Below, piece after piece: positions 8,739-17,089 of a stretch of 64,000 nt of DNA. Below the pieces are notes generated by a model. It ran no database searches. It worked only from the letters and a program-made list of their open reading frames with translations, and was not told the origin of the DNA. The stretch covers positions 25,823-89,822 of the forward strand of contig CAXBMB010000005.1 in assembly GCA_963976695.1 (NCBI GenBank), given 5' to 3'. The position numbers and the translations under genes were made by a program. Within the stretch, counting starts at the first letter, position 1. The number at the start of each line of letters is the position of its first letter. This DNA comes from CAXBMB01 sp963976695 (GTDB taxonomy: Bacteria > Pseudomonadota > Alphaproteobacteria > Kiloniellales > DSM-21159).

Positions 8739-9905
8739 TTATCGTCGGCGATAGGAGGGATGCCAGAAAGTCACCCGACGCTCGAGCAGCGCCAACCCAC
8801 CGTAGAAAAGCGACCCGGCCATTGCGGCAACGGCGATGGTCGCCCAAACCATATCAACATTCAGCCGCCCCACCTCGGTGGAAATGCGAAATCCCATGCC
8901 AACGACGGGCGTTCCAAAGAACTCGGCCACGATGGCACCGATTAAGGCGAGGGTCGAGTTGATCTTCAACGCATTGAAAATAAATGGTAAGGCGTTTGGC
9001 AACCGCACATTGATCAAGGTTTGCAGGTAAGACGCACCATAGGAGCGCATCAGATCCTGCTCCATCTTGCTGGTGGCGTTCAAGCCGGACAGGGTGTTGA
9101 CCAACATGGGGAAGAAGGTCATCACCACCACAACCGCAGCCTTGCTTTGCCAATCAAAGCCAAACCACATCACCATGATCGGCGCCACGCCCACAATCGG
9201 CAGCGCCGAGACCAGGTTGCCGACCGGCAGGAGACCGCGCTGCAGAAACGGCACCCGGTCCACCAGAACCGCCACCAGGAAGCCGCTGCCGCACCCCAGG
9301 ATGAAGCCGGAAATCACCGACTTAATGAAAGTCTGCTGGAAATCGTCGAGCAAAATCGCAGCCCGCTCAACAAAGACCTGCGCGATCAACGACGGCGCCG
9401 GCAGCAAGACCTGCGGCACCCCGAAGCCCACCACCACCACCTCCCAAATGTAGAGCAGCCAAACGCCAAACGCGACCGGCACGAAGAGCGCGGCAAGACG
9501 ATCAAGCTGTTTTGGCAGCTTGGCCTCGCCCGACAGCGCCGCCATCATGCGCCACACCAGGAACACCAAACCCAGAAGATAGAGCCACAGGCCGTAGGCC
9601 CCCGATCCCAGCACCTCGCCCCGTTCGGTCGCCGCGGTGATGAAAATCAGCGGCGGCAAGGCCGCCACCACCGTCCCGGCCGTCACCAACAGGACGCCAG
9701 CCGGACGTTTCGCCATTTCCGTCGTCGACAAGATAACCGTCAGCAGCCCCACCAGCCAGCAGGCCAGGGCGGTGGGATAGGCCAGCCAGGTCTGTCCCGC
9801 CTGCCCGGCCGTTCCGCCGGATCCCGACACCGGCGACCAAAGCGCCACCAGGGCGGCCCCCAGGTAGATCACGGCCGAAGGCGTTATGTTGAGCGATACC
9901 CTCAT
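8739..9905 (-). CDS. ABC importer permease with extra N-terminal membrane helices
   Basis: Binding-protein-dependent permease. The C-terminal about 250 residues carry the SsuC/TauC-type core, with the coupling (EAA) loop near MEQDLMRSYGASYLQTLINV and RLPNALPFIF. Before it lie about four additional hydrophobic segments within residues 10-125, making 388 residues against about 260 for usual SsuC proteins. ATG 9905 overlaps the stop of the upstream permease as ATGA. It should pair with that permease as a heterodimer in the inner membrane. Confidence 0.88.
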   Translation of the reverse strand: MRVSLNITPSAVIYLGAALVALWSPVSGSGGTAGQAGQTWLAYPTALACWLVGLLTVILSTTEMAKRPAGVLLVTAGTVVAALPPLIFITAATERGEVLGSGAYGLWLYLLGLVFLVWRMMAALSGEAKLPKQLDRLAALFVPVAFGVWLLYIWEVVVVGFGVPQVLLPAPSLIAQVFVERAAILLDDFQQTFIKSVISGFILGCGSGFLVAVLVDRVPFLQRGLLPVGNLVSALPIVGVAPIMVMWFGFDWQSKAAVVVVMTFFPMLVNTLSGLNATSKMEQDLMRSYGASYLQTLINVRLPNALPFIFNALKINSTLALIGAIVAEFFGTPVVGMGFRISTEVGRLNVDMVWATIAVAAMAGSLFYGGLALLERRVTFWHPSYRRR

Positions 9906-10831
9906 GTCCGGACCCCCATCTTCCTCATGGTGAGCCGTTCGGCGACGGACACCAACGCGACCAGCGACCCGGCCAGGATGGAGGCGGTGACCAACGCCGA
10001 CCAAATCTGAATGGTCTGGCCGTAGTAGGACCCGGCGAGCAGCCGGGCGCCGATGCCCGCTTGGGCGCCGGTCGGCAATTCACCGACAATGGCGCCAACC
10101 AGGGAAATCGCGATTCCGACCTTCATGGCGCTGAATAGGAAGGGCACGGAAGCGGGAAAGCGCAGCTTCCAAAATACATCCCAATTGCTCGCCGAATAGG
10201 TCCGCATCAGATCCTTGGCCAGCGGGTCGGGCGAGCGCAATCCCTTGACCATGCTGATGGTAAAGGGAAAGAAACAGAGGTAGGCGGAGATGATCGCCTT
10301 GGGCAGCAGTCCGACAAACCCGACCGCCGCCAGCACCACGATGATCATCGGGGCGATGGCCAGGATCGGGATCGTCTGAGAGGTGATCACCCAGGGCAGC
10401 AAAGACCGCTCCAGCGCGCGCACATGGACAATGCCGACAGCCAGCAATATCCCCAGCACCCCCCCGATTACAAAGCCCAGCAGCGTGGAAGACAGGGTCA
10501 CCCAGGAATGGTAAACCAGCGAGCGTTTCGACGAGATGTTCTTCCCGAAGATCGTCTTGTTCATCTCGACGATCACTTGATCGGGCGCGGGTAGAATGGG
10601 CCGCTCCATCGACCAGGCGTCACGCAGCAATCGGCTCAGGTCCCAGCTGATGTTCTGGCGCTCGTACTGATCGATCAACAGCGGCTTGTTGAGCCACACC
10701 GCCCCCGCGTACCACAGCAAAATAATGCAGACGACCACCGTTGTGATCGGTACGATCCTGCCCTGATAAAGCCGTCCCCAAAGCAACGCGAAGGAGGAGG
10801 CTTGAAGCTTGTTTTCAGCCAAGGAACTCAT
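9902..10831 (-). CDS. ABC importer permease (SsuC/TauC type)
   Basis: A 309-residue inner-membrane permease. The EAA-like loop is visible as DLMRTYSASNWDVFWKLRFP, and conserved SQTIPILAIAPMII matches the nitrate/sulfonate/taurine permease group. It starts three bases after the ATPase gene and overlaps the next permease by four bases, so the two are co-translated. A periplasmic segment of about 60 residues after the first helix (YERQNISWDLSRLLRDAW) is longer than usual. Confidence 0.9.
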   Translation of the reverse strand: MSSLAENKLQASSFALLWGRLYQGRIVPITTVVVCIILLWYAGAVWLNKPLLIDQYERQNISWDLSRLLRDAWSMERPILPAPDQVIVEMNKTIFGKNISSKRSLVYHSWVTLSSTLLGFVIGGVLGILLAVGIVHVRALERSLLPWVITSQTIPILAIAPMIIVVLAAVGFVGLLPKAIISAYLCFFPFTISMVKGLRSPDPLAKDLMRTYSASNWDVFWKLRFPASVPFLFSAMKVGIAISLVGAIVGELPTGAQAGIGARLLAGSYYGQTIQIWSALVTASILAGSLVALVSVAERLTMRKMGVRT

Positions 10832-10834
10832 GGC

Positions 10835-11692
10835 TCACGCATCATCGTAGGAGTGACCGGCGCGCAAGCCTTCGCGCACCCGATGGGCGATTTCCTGGAA
10901 CTCCGGCGTTTCGCGGATATCCAGCGTCCGGTTGACCGGGAAGTTGCAGTCGATGATATCGGTTATCCGTCCCGGGCGCGGCGACATCACCACGATCTTG
11001 CTGGAAAGAAATACCGCCTCCGGAATCGAATGGGTCACGAAGATCACGGTTTTCTTGGTGCGGTCCCACAGACGCAGCAACTGCTCGTTCAAATGATCGC
11101 GGGTGATCTCGTCCAATGCCCCAAAGGGCTCATCCATCAGCAGCAGGTCCGGCTCTACACAGAGTGCCCGCGCAATCGAGGCCCGCTGCTGCATACCGCC
11201 GGAAAGCTGCCAGGGAAACTTCTTGCCAAACCCGGTCAGGTCCACCAACGCCAGATGCTCGTCGATGCGCTTCTGGCGAAGCTTCTTGGGAACCCCCATG
11301 ATCTCCAGCGGCAAGGCGATATTGCGCTCGACCGTGCGCCAAGGATAGAGCCCCGGGGCCTGGAAAATATAACCGTAGTCGCGGTTGAGCCGCGCCTCTT
11401 CCGGCGAGACGCCGTTGACTGAAATGCTGCCCTCGGTCTGTTTTTCAAGATCCGCGATGACCCGCATCAGGGTGGTCTTGCCGCAGCCGGACGGACCGAT
11501 AAAGGAGACGAATTCACCGCGTTCCACTGTCAGGTTGACATCGGAAAGAGCATAAACCGGGCCATCCGGCGTCTGGAACGTCAAACTGAGGTTATTGGCC
11601 TTAACGACCGTTTCGCGCGGAACGATGGACGGCGCGCCCTGCCCTCCCGCCTTCTGGCCGCTCTTTGCAGCAGATGCCGACTGATCAGACAT
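10835..11692 (-). CDS. ABC importer ATPase (SsuB/TauB type)
   Basis: A 285-residue nucleotide-binding subunit that energises the two downstream permeases. Walker A is GPSGCGKTT, the Q-loop YIFQAPGLYPWRT, the signature LSGGMQQRASIARAL and Walker B LLLMDEPFGALD, with a switch histidine in FVTHSIPEAVFLS. A 25-residue low-complexity N-terminal tail precedes the domain. It is the first gene of the importer operon, downstream of hyuC-type amidohydrolase but separated by 313 bases and a likely terminator. Confidence 0.93.
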   Translation of the reverse strand: MSDQSASAAKSGQKAGGQGAPSIVPRETVVKANNLSLTFQTPDGPVYALSDVNLTVERGEFVSFIGPSGCGKTTLMRVIADLEKQTEGSISVNGVSPEEARLNRDYGYIFQAPGLYPWRTVERNIALPLEIMGVPKKLRQKRIDEHLALVDLTGFGKKFPWQLSGGMQQRASIARALCVEPDLLLMDEPFGALDEITRDHLNEQLLRLWDRTKKTVIFVTHSIPEAVFLSSKIVVMSPRPGRITDIIDCNFPVNRTLDIRETPEFQEIAHRVREGLRAGHSYDDA

Positions 11693-12005
11693 AAAACAAA
11701 AACTCTCCCTTACAGATCACCCTGTCCAACAGAACATCCCGTCGACTCTTTTGTGTCGGTCGACAGTGATGCCAACGCCCGCGTTCGCCGGGCGGTAACG
11801 CTTGCCACGCCTCCGATGCCGCGTTTCTCCCGCAGCGGCTATCGCAAGACGCCAGTCCTATGACATTCCTATGGCATTTGTTGCAAGATCGAGGCCACCT
11901 TCAAAGCGGCAGTAAGATTGATAACTTTAAGATTTCCTCGACTTTGCCGCTGCAAAACTAAGCAAGCCGTCCACGCTTTGTGCAGCGCGGCGGCTTGCCA
12001 TTGGA
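11693..12005. other. Intergenic region before the ABC importer operon
   Basis: 313 bases without a gene. It contains the putative terminator of the upstream preT-preA-amidohydrolase operon and presumably the importer promoter, although no strong -35/-10 pair is visible. Two GTCGAC copies (11742-11747 and 11759-11764) flank a T-rich spacer. No RutR box and no thiamine riboswitch core were found. Confidence 0.5.
11954..11998 (-). terminator. Likely terminator of the preT-preA-amidohydrolase operon
   Basis: GCAAGCCG (11962-11969) and CGGCTTGC (11991-11998) form an 8-bp stem. On the minus strand it is followed by TTAGTTTT. It starts just after the stop codon of the gene ending at 12006. The U-tract is imperfect. 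Confidence 0.5.
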
Positions 12006-13247
12006 TTATTCGACGATCGCGCGCTCAAGCATCGCATGAAGAAGCACGTTGCACCCGGCGGCCAGATCCTCCGGCGTGGCGCTTTCCGCCTCGTTGTGAC
12101 TGATGCCATCGGCGCAGGGCACGAAAATCATTCCGGTCGGCGCCACCCGGCTGATATAGCAGGCATCGTGACCGGCTCCGGAAACAATATCCATCGAGGC
12201 GAAACCGCCGATCGCCGCACCGCTGCGCACCGCCTCGACGCAATCGGGGTCGAAGGCAATGGGCGGCGAATACCAAATCTCGTCCAACTGCAAGCTCAGC
12301 CCAAGCTCTGCGCAAAGTCGCGCCGCGTCCGCCCGCAAGGTCTCGGCCATCGCCGTCAGTTTGTCGTCGTCGGGATTGCGCAGGTCGACGGCAAAGAAAA
12401 CCTCGCCGGGGATGGTATTGCGGGAGTTGGGGCTGACCTGCATCAGACCAACGGTGCTGACGGCGTAGGGCGCATCGTCGAGCGCGATGCGATTGACCGC
12501 CTCGACAATGCGCGAGGCGCCAAGCAGGGCGTCGGCCCGACGGTTCATCGGCGTGGTGCCGGCGTGGCTTTCCCGGCCGGTGACGGTCAGCTCAAACCAG
12601 CGTTGGCCTTGCGCGCCGGAGACCACGCCGATGGTTTTTTCCTCCGCCTCAAGGATCGGGCCCTGTTCGATATGCGCTTCGAAAAACGCCCGGATCGGAC
12701 GCCCGCCAACCGGTCGATCCCCCTTGTAGCCGATGCGTTCAAGCTCCTGCTTCATGGTTTTGCCGTCCAGATCGGCGCGGCTGTGGCCATAGTCCAGGTC
12801 AAAGACCCCGGCGAAAACGCCGGAGGCGACCATAGCCGGCGCGAAACGGCTGCCTTCCTCATTGGTCCAAACAGACAGTTCGATCGGGGCGTCGGTTTCA
12901 ATGCCCTTGTCGTTGAGACTGCGAACCACCTCAAGTCCGGCCAGGACGCCAAACACCCCGTCGAATTTTCCGCCGGTCGGCTGGGTATCGAGGTGGCTGC
13001 CGGTCATCACCGGATCGAGCGCCGGATTGCGGCCCGGGCGTTGGGCGAAAATATTGCCCATGGCGTCGACGGAGACGGTGCAGCCCGCCTCCTCGCACCA
13101 CCGCACGAACAGGTCGCGGCCCGCCTTGTCATCATCGCTCAAGGCCAGACGACAGTTGCCGCCGGCCACGCCGGGCCCGATCTTGGCCATCTCCATCAAA
13201 GAGGCCCAAAGACGATCCTTATTTACCTGCAAATTTCGTGTCGACAT
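12006..13247 (-). CDS. M20-family N-carbamoyl-beta-alanine / allantoate-type amidohydrolase
   Basis: A 413-residue two-domain dinuclear metal hydrolase. The metal-binding set is seen in TGSHLDTQPTGGKFDG (H85, D96), TNEEGSRF, AHIEQGP and GAGHDA. In this position after PreA and PreT, the likely reaction is hydrolysis of N-carbamoyl-beta-alanine (ureidopropionate). Allantoate amidohydrolase and L-N-carbamoylase are related activities that sequence alone does not exclude, but no purine-ring genes are nearby. It is the third gene of the preT operon, 35 bases after preA. A nitrilase-type enzyme for the same step is encoded at 1-653. Confidence 0.85.
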   Translation of the reverse strand: MSTRNLQVNKDRLWASLMEMAKIGPGVAGGNCRLALSDDDKAGRDLFVRWCEEAGCTVSVDAMGNIFAQRPGRNPALDPVMTGSHLDTQPTGGKFDGVFGVLAGLEVVRSLNDKGIETDAPIELSVWTNEEGSRFAPAMVASGVFAGVFDLDYGHSRADLDGKTMKQELERIGYKGDRPVGGRPIRAFFEAHIEQGPILEAEEKTIGVVSGAQGQRWFELTVTGRESHAGTTPMNRRADALLGASRIVEAVNRIALDDAPYAVSTVGLMQVSPNSRNTIPGEVFFAVDLRNPDDDKLTAMAETLRADAARLCAELGLSLQLDEIWYSPPIAFDPDCVEAVRSGAAIGGFASMDIVSGAGHDACYISRVAPTGMIFVPCADGISHNEAESATPEDLAAGCNVLLHAMLERAIVE

Positions 13248-13282
13248 GAAAATTCCCTGATTTCTCTGCGATTATTCTGCGC

Positions 13283-14557
13283 TTATTCGGCGGCTTTGTT
13301 CATTGGATTGCGCGGATCGTTCGCCCAGTCGAGGAAGGGCTTGCCATTATCCACCGGCTCCATGGTGATGCAATTGTCGACCGGACAGACATGCGCGCAA
13401 AGATTGCACCCAACGCAGTCATCGTTGACCACCTCGTAAAAGCGCTTGTCGGCGATCCGACCGGCGGCAATCGCCTGGTGCGAGGTGTCCTCGCACGCGA
13501 TGTGGCACAGGCCGCATTTGATGCAAAGATCCTGATTGATCAGGGCCTTGGTATCAAAGTTGATGTTCAGGTACTTCCAGTCGGTCACGTTGGGTACGGC
13601 TTTACCCTGAAAATCCGACAGCTGGGCGTAGCCCTTGTCGTCCATCCAGTTGTTCAGACCGTTGCACAGATCTTCGGCAATCCGGAATCCATAGTGCATG
13701 GCCGCCGTGCACACCTGCACCGTGCCACTGTTGAGGGAAATGAACTCGGCGGCATCCCGCCAGGTTTCGATGCCGCCAATCCCCGAAATCGGAATTCCCC
13801 GGCACTCCGGATCGCGGGCGATTTCGGCGACCATATTAAGCGCAATGGGCTTGACCGCCGGACCGCAGTAGCCGCCGTGGGTTCCCTTGCCGTCAACCGT
13901 TGGCGTCGGGGCCATGACGTCCAAATCGATCGAGGCGATCGAATTGATGGTGTTGATCAGGCTGACCGCGTCGGCGCCGCCGCGCACCGCCGCGCGGGCG
14001 GAGCTGAGGATGTTGCTGATGTTGGGGGTCAGCTTCACAATGGTGGCGAGATCCGAATGCTTCTTACACCATTGGGTCACCATCTCGACGTACTCGGGCA
14101 CCTGGCCGACCGCCGCGCCCATGCCCCGCTCGCTCATGCCGTGCGGACAGCCAAAATTCAGCTCGATGCCGTCGGCCCCGGTATCGGCGATGCGGGACAG
14201 GATATTCTTCCAGTTCTCTTCCTCGCACGGCACCATCAAGGAAATGATCATGGCCCGATCCGGCCAGTCTTTCTTGACCTGCCTGATTTCCTTGAGATTG
14301 ACCTCCAGCGGCCGGTCGGAGATCAGCTCGATGTTGTTGAAGCCCGCCATCCGACGGTCGCCATAAGACAGGGCGCCGTAGCGCGACGCCACATTGACCA
14401 CGGGTGGGTCCTCGCCCAAGGTCTTCCAGACCACCCCGCCCCAGCCGGCCTCGAAGGCGCGCACGACGTTGTAGGCCTTATCAGTTGGCGGCGCCGACGC
14501 CAGCCAGAAGGGATTGGGGCTCTTGATGCCGATGAAATGTGTAGACAGGTCAGCCAT
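13283..14557 (-). CDS. preA: NAD-dependent dihydropyrimidine dehydrogenase subunit PreA
   Basis: Flavoprotein of 424 residues that reduces uracil or thymine to the dihydro form, together with PreT. The dihydroorotate-dehydrogenase-like barrel includes the active-site segment ELNFGCPHGMSERGMG. Two [4Fe-4S] ferredoxin motifs lie at the C-terminus: CIKCGLCHIAC and CVGCNLCAHVCPV. It lies 11 bases downstream of preT, so the two subunits are cotranscribed. The catabolic direction is supported by the dihydropyrimidinase in the same locus. Confidence 0.95.
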   Translation of the reverse strand: MADLSTHFIGIKSPNPFWLASAPPTDKAYNVVRAFEAGWGGVVWKTLGEDPPVVNVASRYGALSYGDRRMAGFNNIELISDRPLEVNLKEIRQVKKDWPDRAMIISLMVPCEEENWKNILSRIADTGADGIELNFGCPHGMSERGMGAAVGQVPEYVEMVTQWCKKHSDLATIVKLTPNISNILSSARAAVRGGADAVSLINTINSIASIDLDVMAPTPTVDGKGTHGGYCGPAVKPIALNMVAEIARDPECRGIPISGIGGIETWRDAAEFISLNSGTVQVCTAAMHYGFRIAEDLCNGLNNWMDDKGYAQLSDFQGKAVPNVTDWKYLNINFDTKALINQDLCIKCGLCHIACEDTSHQAIAAGRIADKRFYEVVNDDCVGCNLCAHVCPVDNCITMEPVDNGKPFLDWANDPRNPMNKAAE

Positions 14558-14568
14558 TTTATCCTCCC

Positions 14569-15918
14569 TCAGGCTTGCAAATAGCGGTTGATCGATTCAG
14601 CAGCCACTTTTCCGTCCTGCACCGCCGCAACGGTCAGGTCCTGGCCACCAAGTACACAGTCACCCCCTGCCCAAACATCGCGCAGCGAGGATTTCCGCTC
14701 GTCGTTCACCGCAATGCGGCCCTGGTCCAACTCCACCATATCCGCCGCGCCCTGGCGCAGCGGATCGGCCAGGAAGGTCTGACCGATGGCCTTGAAGACC
14801 ATATCGACATAGAGCCTGAAACGATCACCCGTGCCGATCAAGCGACCCCCTTCATCCAACTGAGTATACTCCAGTTCAATCTCTTTGACCCGGCCTTGAT
14901 GGCCATGCAACGCCACCGGCATCACCCAATGCTTGACCTTGACGCCGTTGAGCTGCGCGAAGTCCTGCTCGTGATGGGTTGCCGACATGTTCTCGGCGCC
15001 GCGACGATAGACCAAGATAACATCCTCGGCGCCCAGGCGCCTTGCCTGAACCGCGGCGTCGATGGCCGTGTTGCCGCCACCGATCACCACGACCTTGCGG
15101 CCAACCGGCAGCTTGGACAGATCCTCGGCCTGGCGCAGATCGCGGATGAAATCGACGGCGTTGATCACCCCGTCAAGGGTTTCGCCTTCCAGGTTGAGGG
15201 CATTGACCCCGGCTTGGCCGATGCCAAGAAAGACCGCGTCGTAGTCCCGGCGCAGGTCGCCCAGGCTGTAGTCGCGGCCCAGCATTTGGCTGTTGCGCAC
15301 CTCGATCCCGCCAAGCGACAGAATGAAGTCCAGCTCCTTCTGGGCGAAGGAATCGGGAACCTTGTAGGCGGCGATGCCATATTCGTTGAGGCCGCCGGCC
15401 TTTTCCCTGGCCTCCAGAACCACGACCTTGTGGCCAAACAGCGCCAAACGGTGGGCGCAGGCCATGCCGGCGGGGCCGCCGCCGACCACGGCAACGGTCT
15501 TGCCGCTGTCCGGCGCCCGGGTGAAGGGTTGCCCCCCCATCGCGACCAGGCCATCGACCGCATAGCGTTGCAGCGCGCCGATTTGCACCGGTTTGTTCTC
15601 CTGCGCCGTGCGCACGCAGGCTTCCTCGCACAGGATTTCCGTCGGACAGACCCGCGCGCAAGCGCCGCCCATGATGTTTTCCGACAAAATGTCGACCGCC
15701 GAGCCCTGAACGTTGTCGGTGGCGATTTTGCGGATGAACGACGGAATGTTGATACCGGTGGGACAAGCCTCGATGCAGGGCGCGTCAAAGCAATAGTGGC
15801 AGCGACTGGCTTCTATAACCGCGGATTTGCGGTCCAGTGGCGGATGAACGTCCGAGAAGTTATCCGCGTACTGATCGAAGGACAGACGCCCAGACTCGAT
15901 GCCCGGGTGGTCGGTCAT
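14569..15918 (-). CDS. preT: NAD-dependent dihydropyrimidine dehydrogenase subunit PreT
   Basis: A 449-residue electron-transfer subunit resembling the N-terminal part of eukaryotic DPD and the GltD family. It has Cys-rich Fe-S motifs (CHYCFDAPCIEACPTG; CARVCPTEILCEEACVR), an FAD fold (VAVVGGGPAGMACA) and an NAD(P) fold (VVVIGGGNTAIDAA). ATG 15918 is chosen because AGGAGA precedes it closely; the frame extends to 16029 without a ribosome site. It is the first gene of preT-preA-amidohydrolase and divergent from rutR, with a RutR-like operator between. Confidence 0.95.
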   Translation of the reverse strand: MTDHPGIESGRLSFDQYADNFSDVHPPLDRKSAVIEASRCHYCFDAPCIEACPTGINIPSFIRKIATDNVQGSAVDILSENIMGGACARVCPTEILCEEACVRTAQENKPVQIGALQRYAVDGLVAMGGQPFTRAPDSGKTVAVVGGGPAGMACAHRLALFGHKVVVLEAREKAGGLNEYGIAAYKVPDSFAQKELDFILSLGGIEVRNSQMLGRDYSLGDLRRDYDAVFLGIGQAGVNALNLEGETLDGVINAVDFIRDLRQAEDLSKLPVGRKVVVIGGGNTAIDAAVQARRLGAEDVILVYRRGAENMSATHHEQDFAQLNGVKVKHWVMPVALHGHQGRVKEIELEYTQLDEGGRLIGTGDRFRLYVDMVFKAIGQTFLADPLRQGAADMVELDQGRIAVNDERKSSLRDVWAGGDCVLGGQDLTVAAVQDGKVAAESINRYLQA

Positions 15919-16041
15919 AAGATCTCCTCTACTCTCTACCTGTTTGGGTCCGCCTTTTGCGGCGGCCGCTGTTGTTTGGGCGGGACAGATAGTTGCTGTT
16001 TTCCCGCCGGTTATTTTGTTATCAATCACGGTAGCTATTTT

Positions 16042-16057
16042 CTGACCACACGGTCAA
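16042..16057. promoter_or_regulatory. RutR-like operator between preT and rutR
   Basis: CTGACCACACGGTCAA differs from the E. coli RutR consensus TTGACCANNTGGTCAA at two defined positions. It lies 124 bases before preT and 54 before rutR, suited to control both divergent units. It is inferred from sequence. Confidence 0.7.
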
Positions 16058-16110
16058 GATTTTAATGTTATGGGTGAAACCGCACCTGCAGAGCTTGGGG
16101 TGAACTGAAA

Positions 16111-16806
16111 ATGTCCGACGCGAAGACCTTGGCGAAATCCACCGCGATCAGCGCGCGCGCCAACCTGAAGACGGCGGCGCGGGGCAAGGCGACCAATGGC
16201 GGGCGAATTCGTGAGAAGAACCGCCAAAAAATCATCCAGGCGGCAGAGCAGATCTTCGCGCAAAAGGGCTTTTCCGGCGCCACCACCCAGGCCATTGCCG
16301 AGCTTTCCAAACTGCCCAAAGCCAACGTCCACTACTACTTCGGCACCAAAGCGGCGCTGTATAAAGCCGTCATCGCCAATATCCTCGACCTTTGGCTGAG
16401 CGCCACCAACGATCTCAAAGACGACTCCGATCCCCGCCAAGCGATGGAATCCTATATTCGCGCCAAGGTCATGCTGTCGAAGAACCGCCCCCTGGCCTCG
16501 CGGATCTTCGCCAACGAGGTGATCTCCGGCGCGCCGGTGATCAAGGATGTCCTGCGGACCGAACTGCGCGACTGGGTGCTGGAAAAACGCGCGGTGATGG
16601 ACCGCTGGAGCCGGGCCGGCCTGATGGATCCCGTCGACCCGGTGCATCTGCTGTTCATGATCTGGGCCTCGACCCAGACCTACGCCGATTTCGAAAGCCA
16701 GGTGGTGGCGGTCCTGGATGAGAAGAAAATGACCGCGGAAGATTATGACCGCGCCGCCGATACCATTGTTCATGTGATCTTGAAGGGCTGCGGGATCATC
16801 AAATGA
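16111..16806 (+). CDS. rutR: TetR-family pyrimidine regulator RutR
   Basis: A 231-residue repressor. The helix-turn-helix (TTQAIAELSKLPKANVHYYFG) is followed by a ligand domain with features matching E. coli RutR: ALYKAVIANILDLWL, ESYIRAKV and FMIWASTQTYADF. RutR binds uracil or thymine, which releases DNA. The gene is divergent from preT, with a matching operator between and another before hydA. A basic N-terminal extension of about 30 residues precedes the HTH, similar to but longer than E. coli RutR. Confidence 0.93.
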   Translation: MSDAKTLAKSTAISARANLKTAARGKATNGGRIREKNRQKIIQAAEQIFAQKGFSGATTQAIAELSKLPKANVHYYFGTKAALYKAVIANILDLWLSATNDLKDDSDPRQAMESYIRAKVMLSKNRPLASRIFANEVISGAPVIKDVLRTELRDWVLEKRAVMDRWSRAGLMDPVDPVHLLFMIWASTQTYADFESQVVAVLDEKKMTAEDYDRAADTIVHVILKGCGIIK

Positions 16807-17006
16807 TTTTGCGCCGCCGCCCAATGCCCAGATTCCGGCATCCGGATTTTGGCATCCTGATTCTTGTAGCGTCGCGGTTCCGATAATGGCCAGGTTTCTA
16901 TGACATTGTGTCACAACGACGATACACGGCCTTCGGTCCCGGCTTAATTAACTATATGAAATATATGTATTAGCAATCCTTGTTGCGATGCAGTCGCAAT
17001 TACCTG

Positions 17007-17019
17007 ACCAATTTAGTCC
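17007..17019. promoter_or_regulatory. IscR-like box 1 upstream of iscR
   Basis: GACCAATTTAGTC fits the core of the type-1 IscR motif GACTRWWWYAGTC with one mismatch. It is 70 bases before iscR and close to box 2, suggesting cluster-dependent autorepression of the suf operon. Confidence 0.55.
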
Positions 17020-17063
17020 GGATTAGCCCTTGATTCCCCCGGGAAAATAGGCAACATAAATCA

Positions 17064-17076
17064 TACTGAATTAGTC
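17064..17076. promoter_or_regulatory. IscR-like box 2 upstream of iscR
   Basis: TACTGAATTAGTC fits the IscR core GACTRWWWYAGTC except for the first base. It ends 13 bases before the iscR ATG. Boxes 1 and 2 are 57 bases apart. Confidence 0.55.
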
Positions 17077-17089
17077 TGGAATAGAAAAA

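Noticed and set aside
11693..12005. Thiamine riboswitch before the NMT1-type importer
   Set aside because: No CTGAGA core or paired elements could be found on the coding strand.
12036..13439. 467-codon plus-strand frame over the M20 amidohydrolase
   Set aside because: Antisense to a well supported gene; composition only.
14575..16065. 496-codon plus-strand frame over preT
   Set aside because: Antisense to preT with its Fe-S and FAD motifs; no motif of its own.
16944..16951. TTAATTAA as a CtrA site before iscR
   Set aside because: The half-sites have no 7-base spacing; it is just an AT-rich palindrome.
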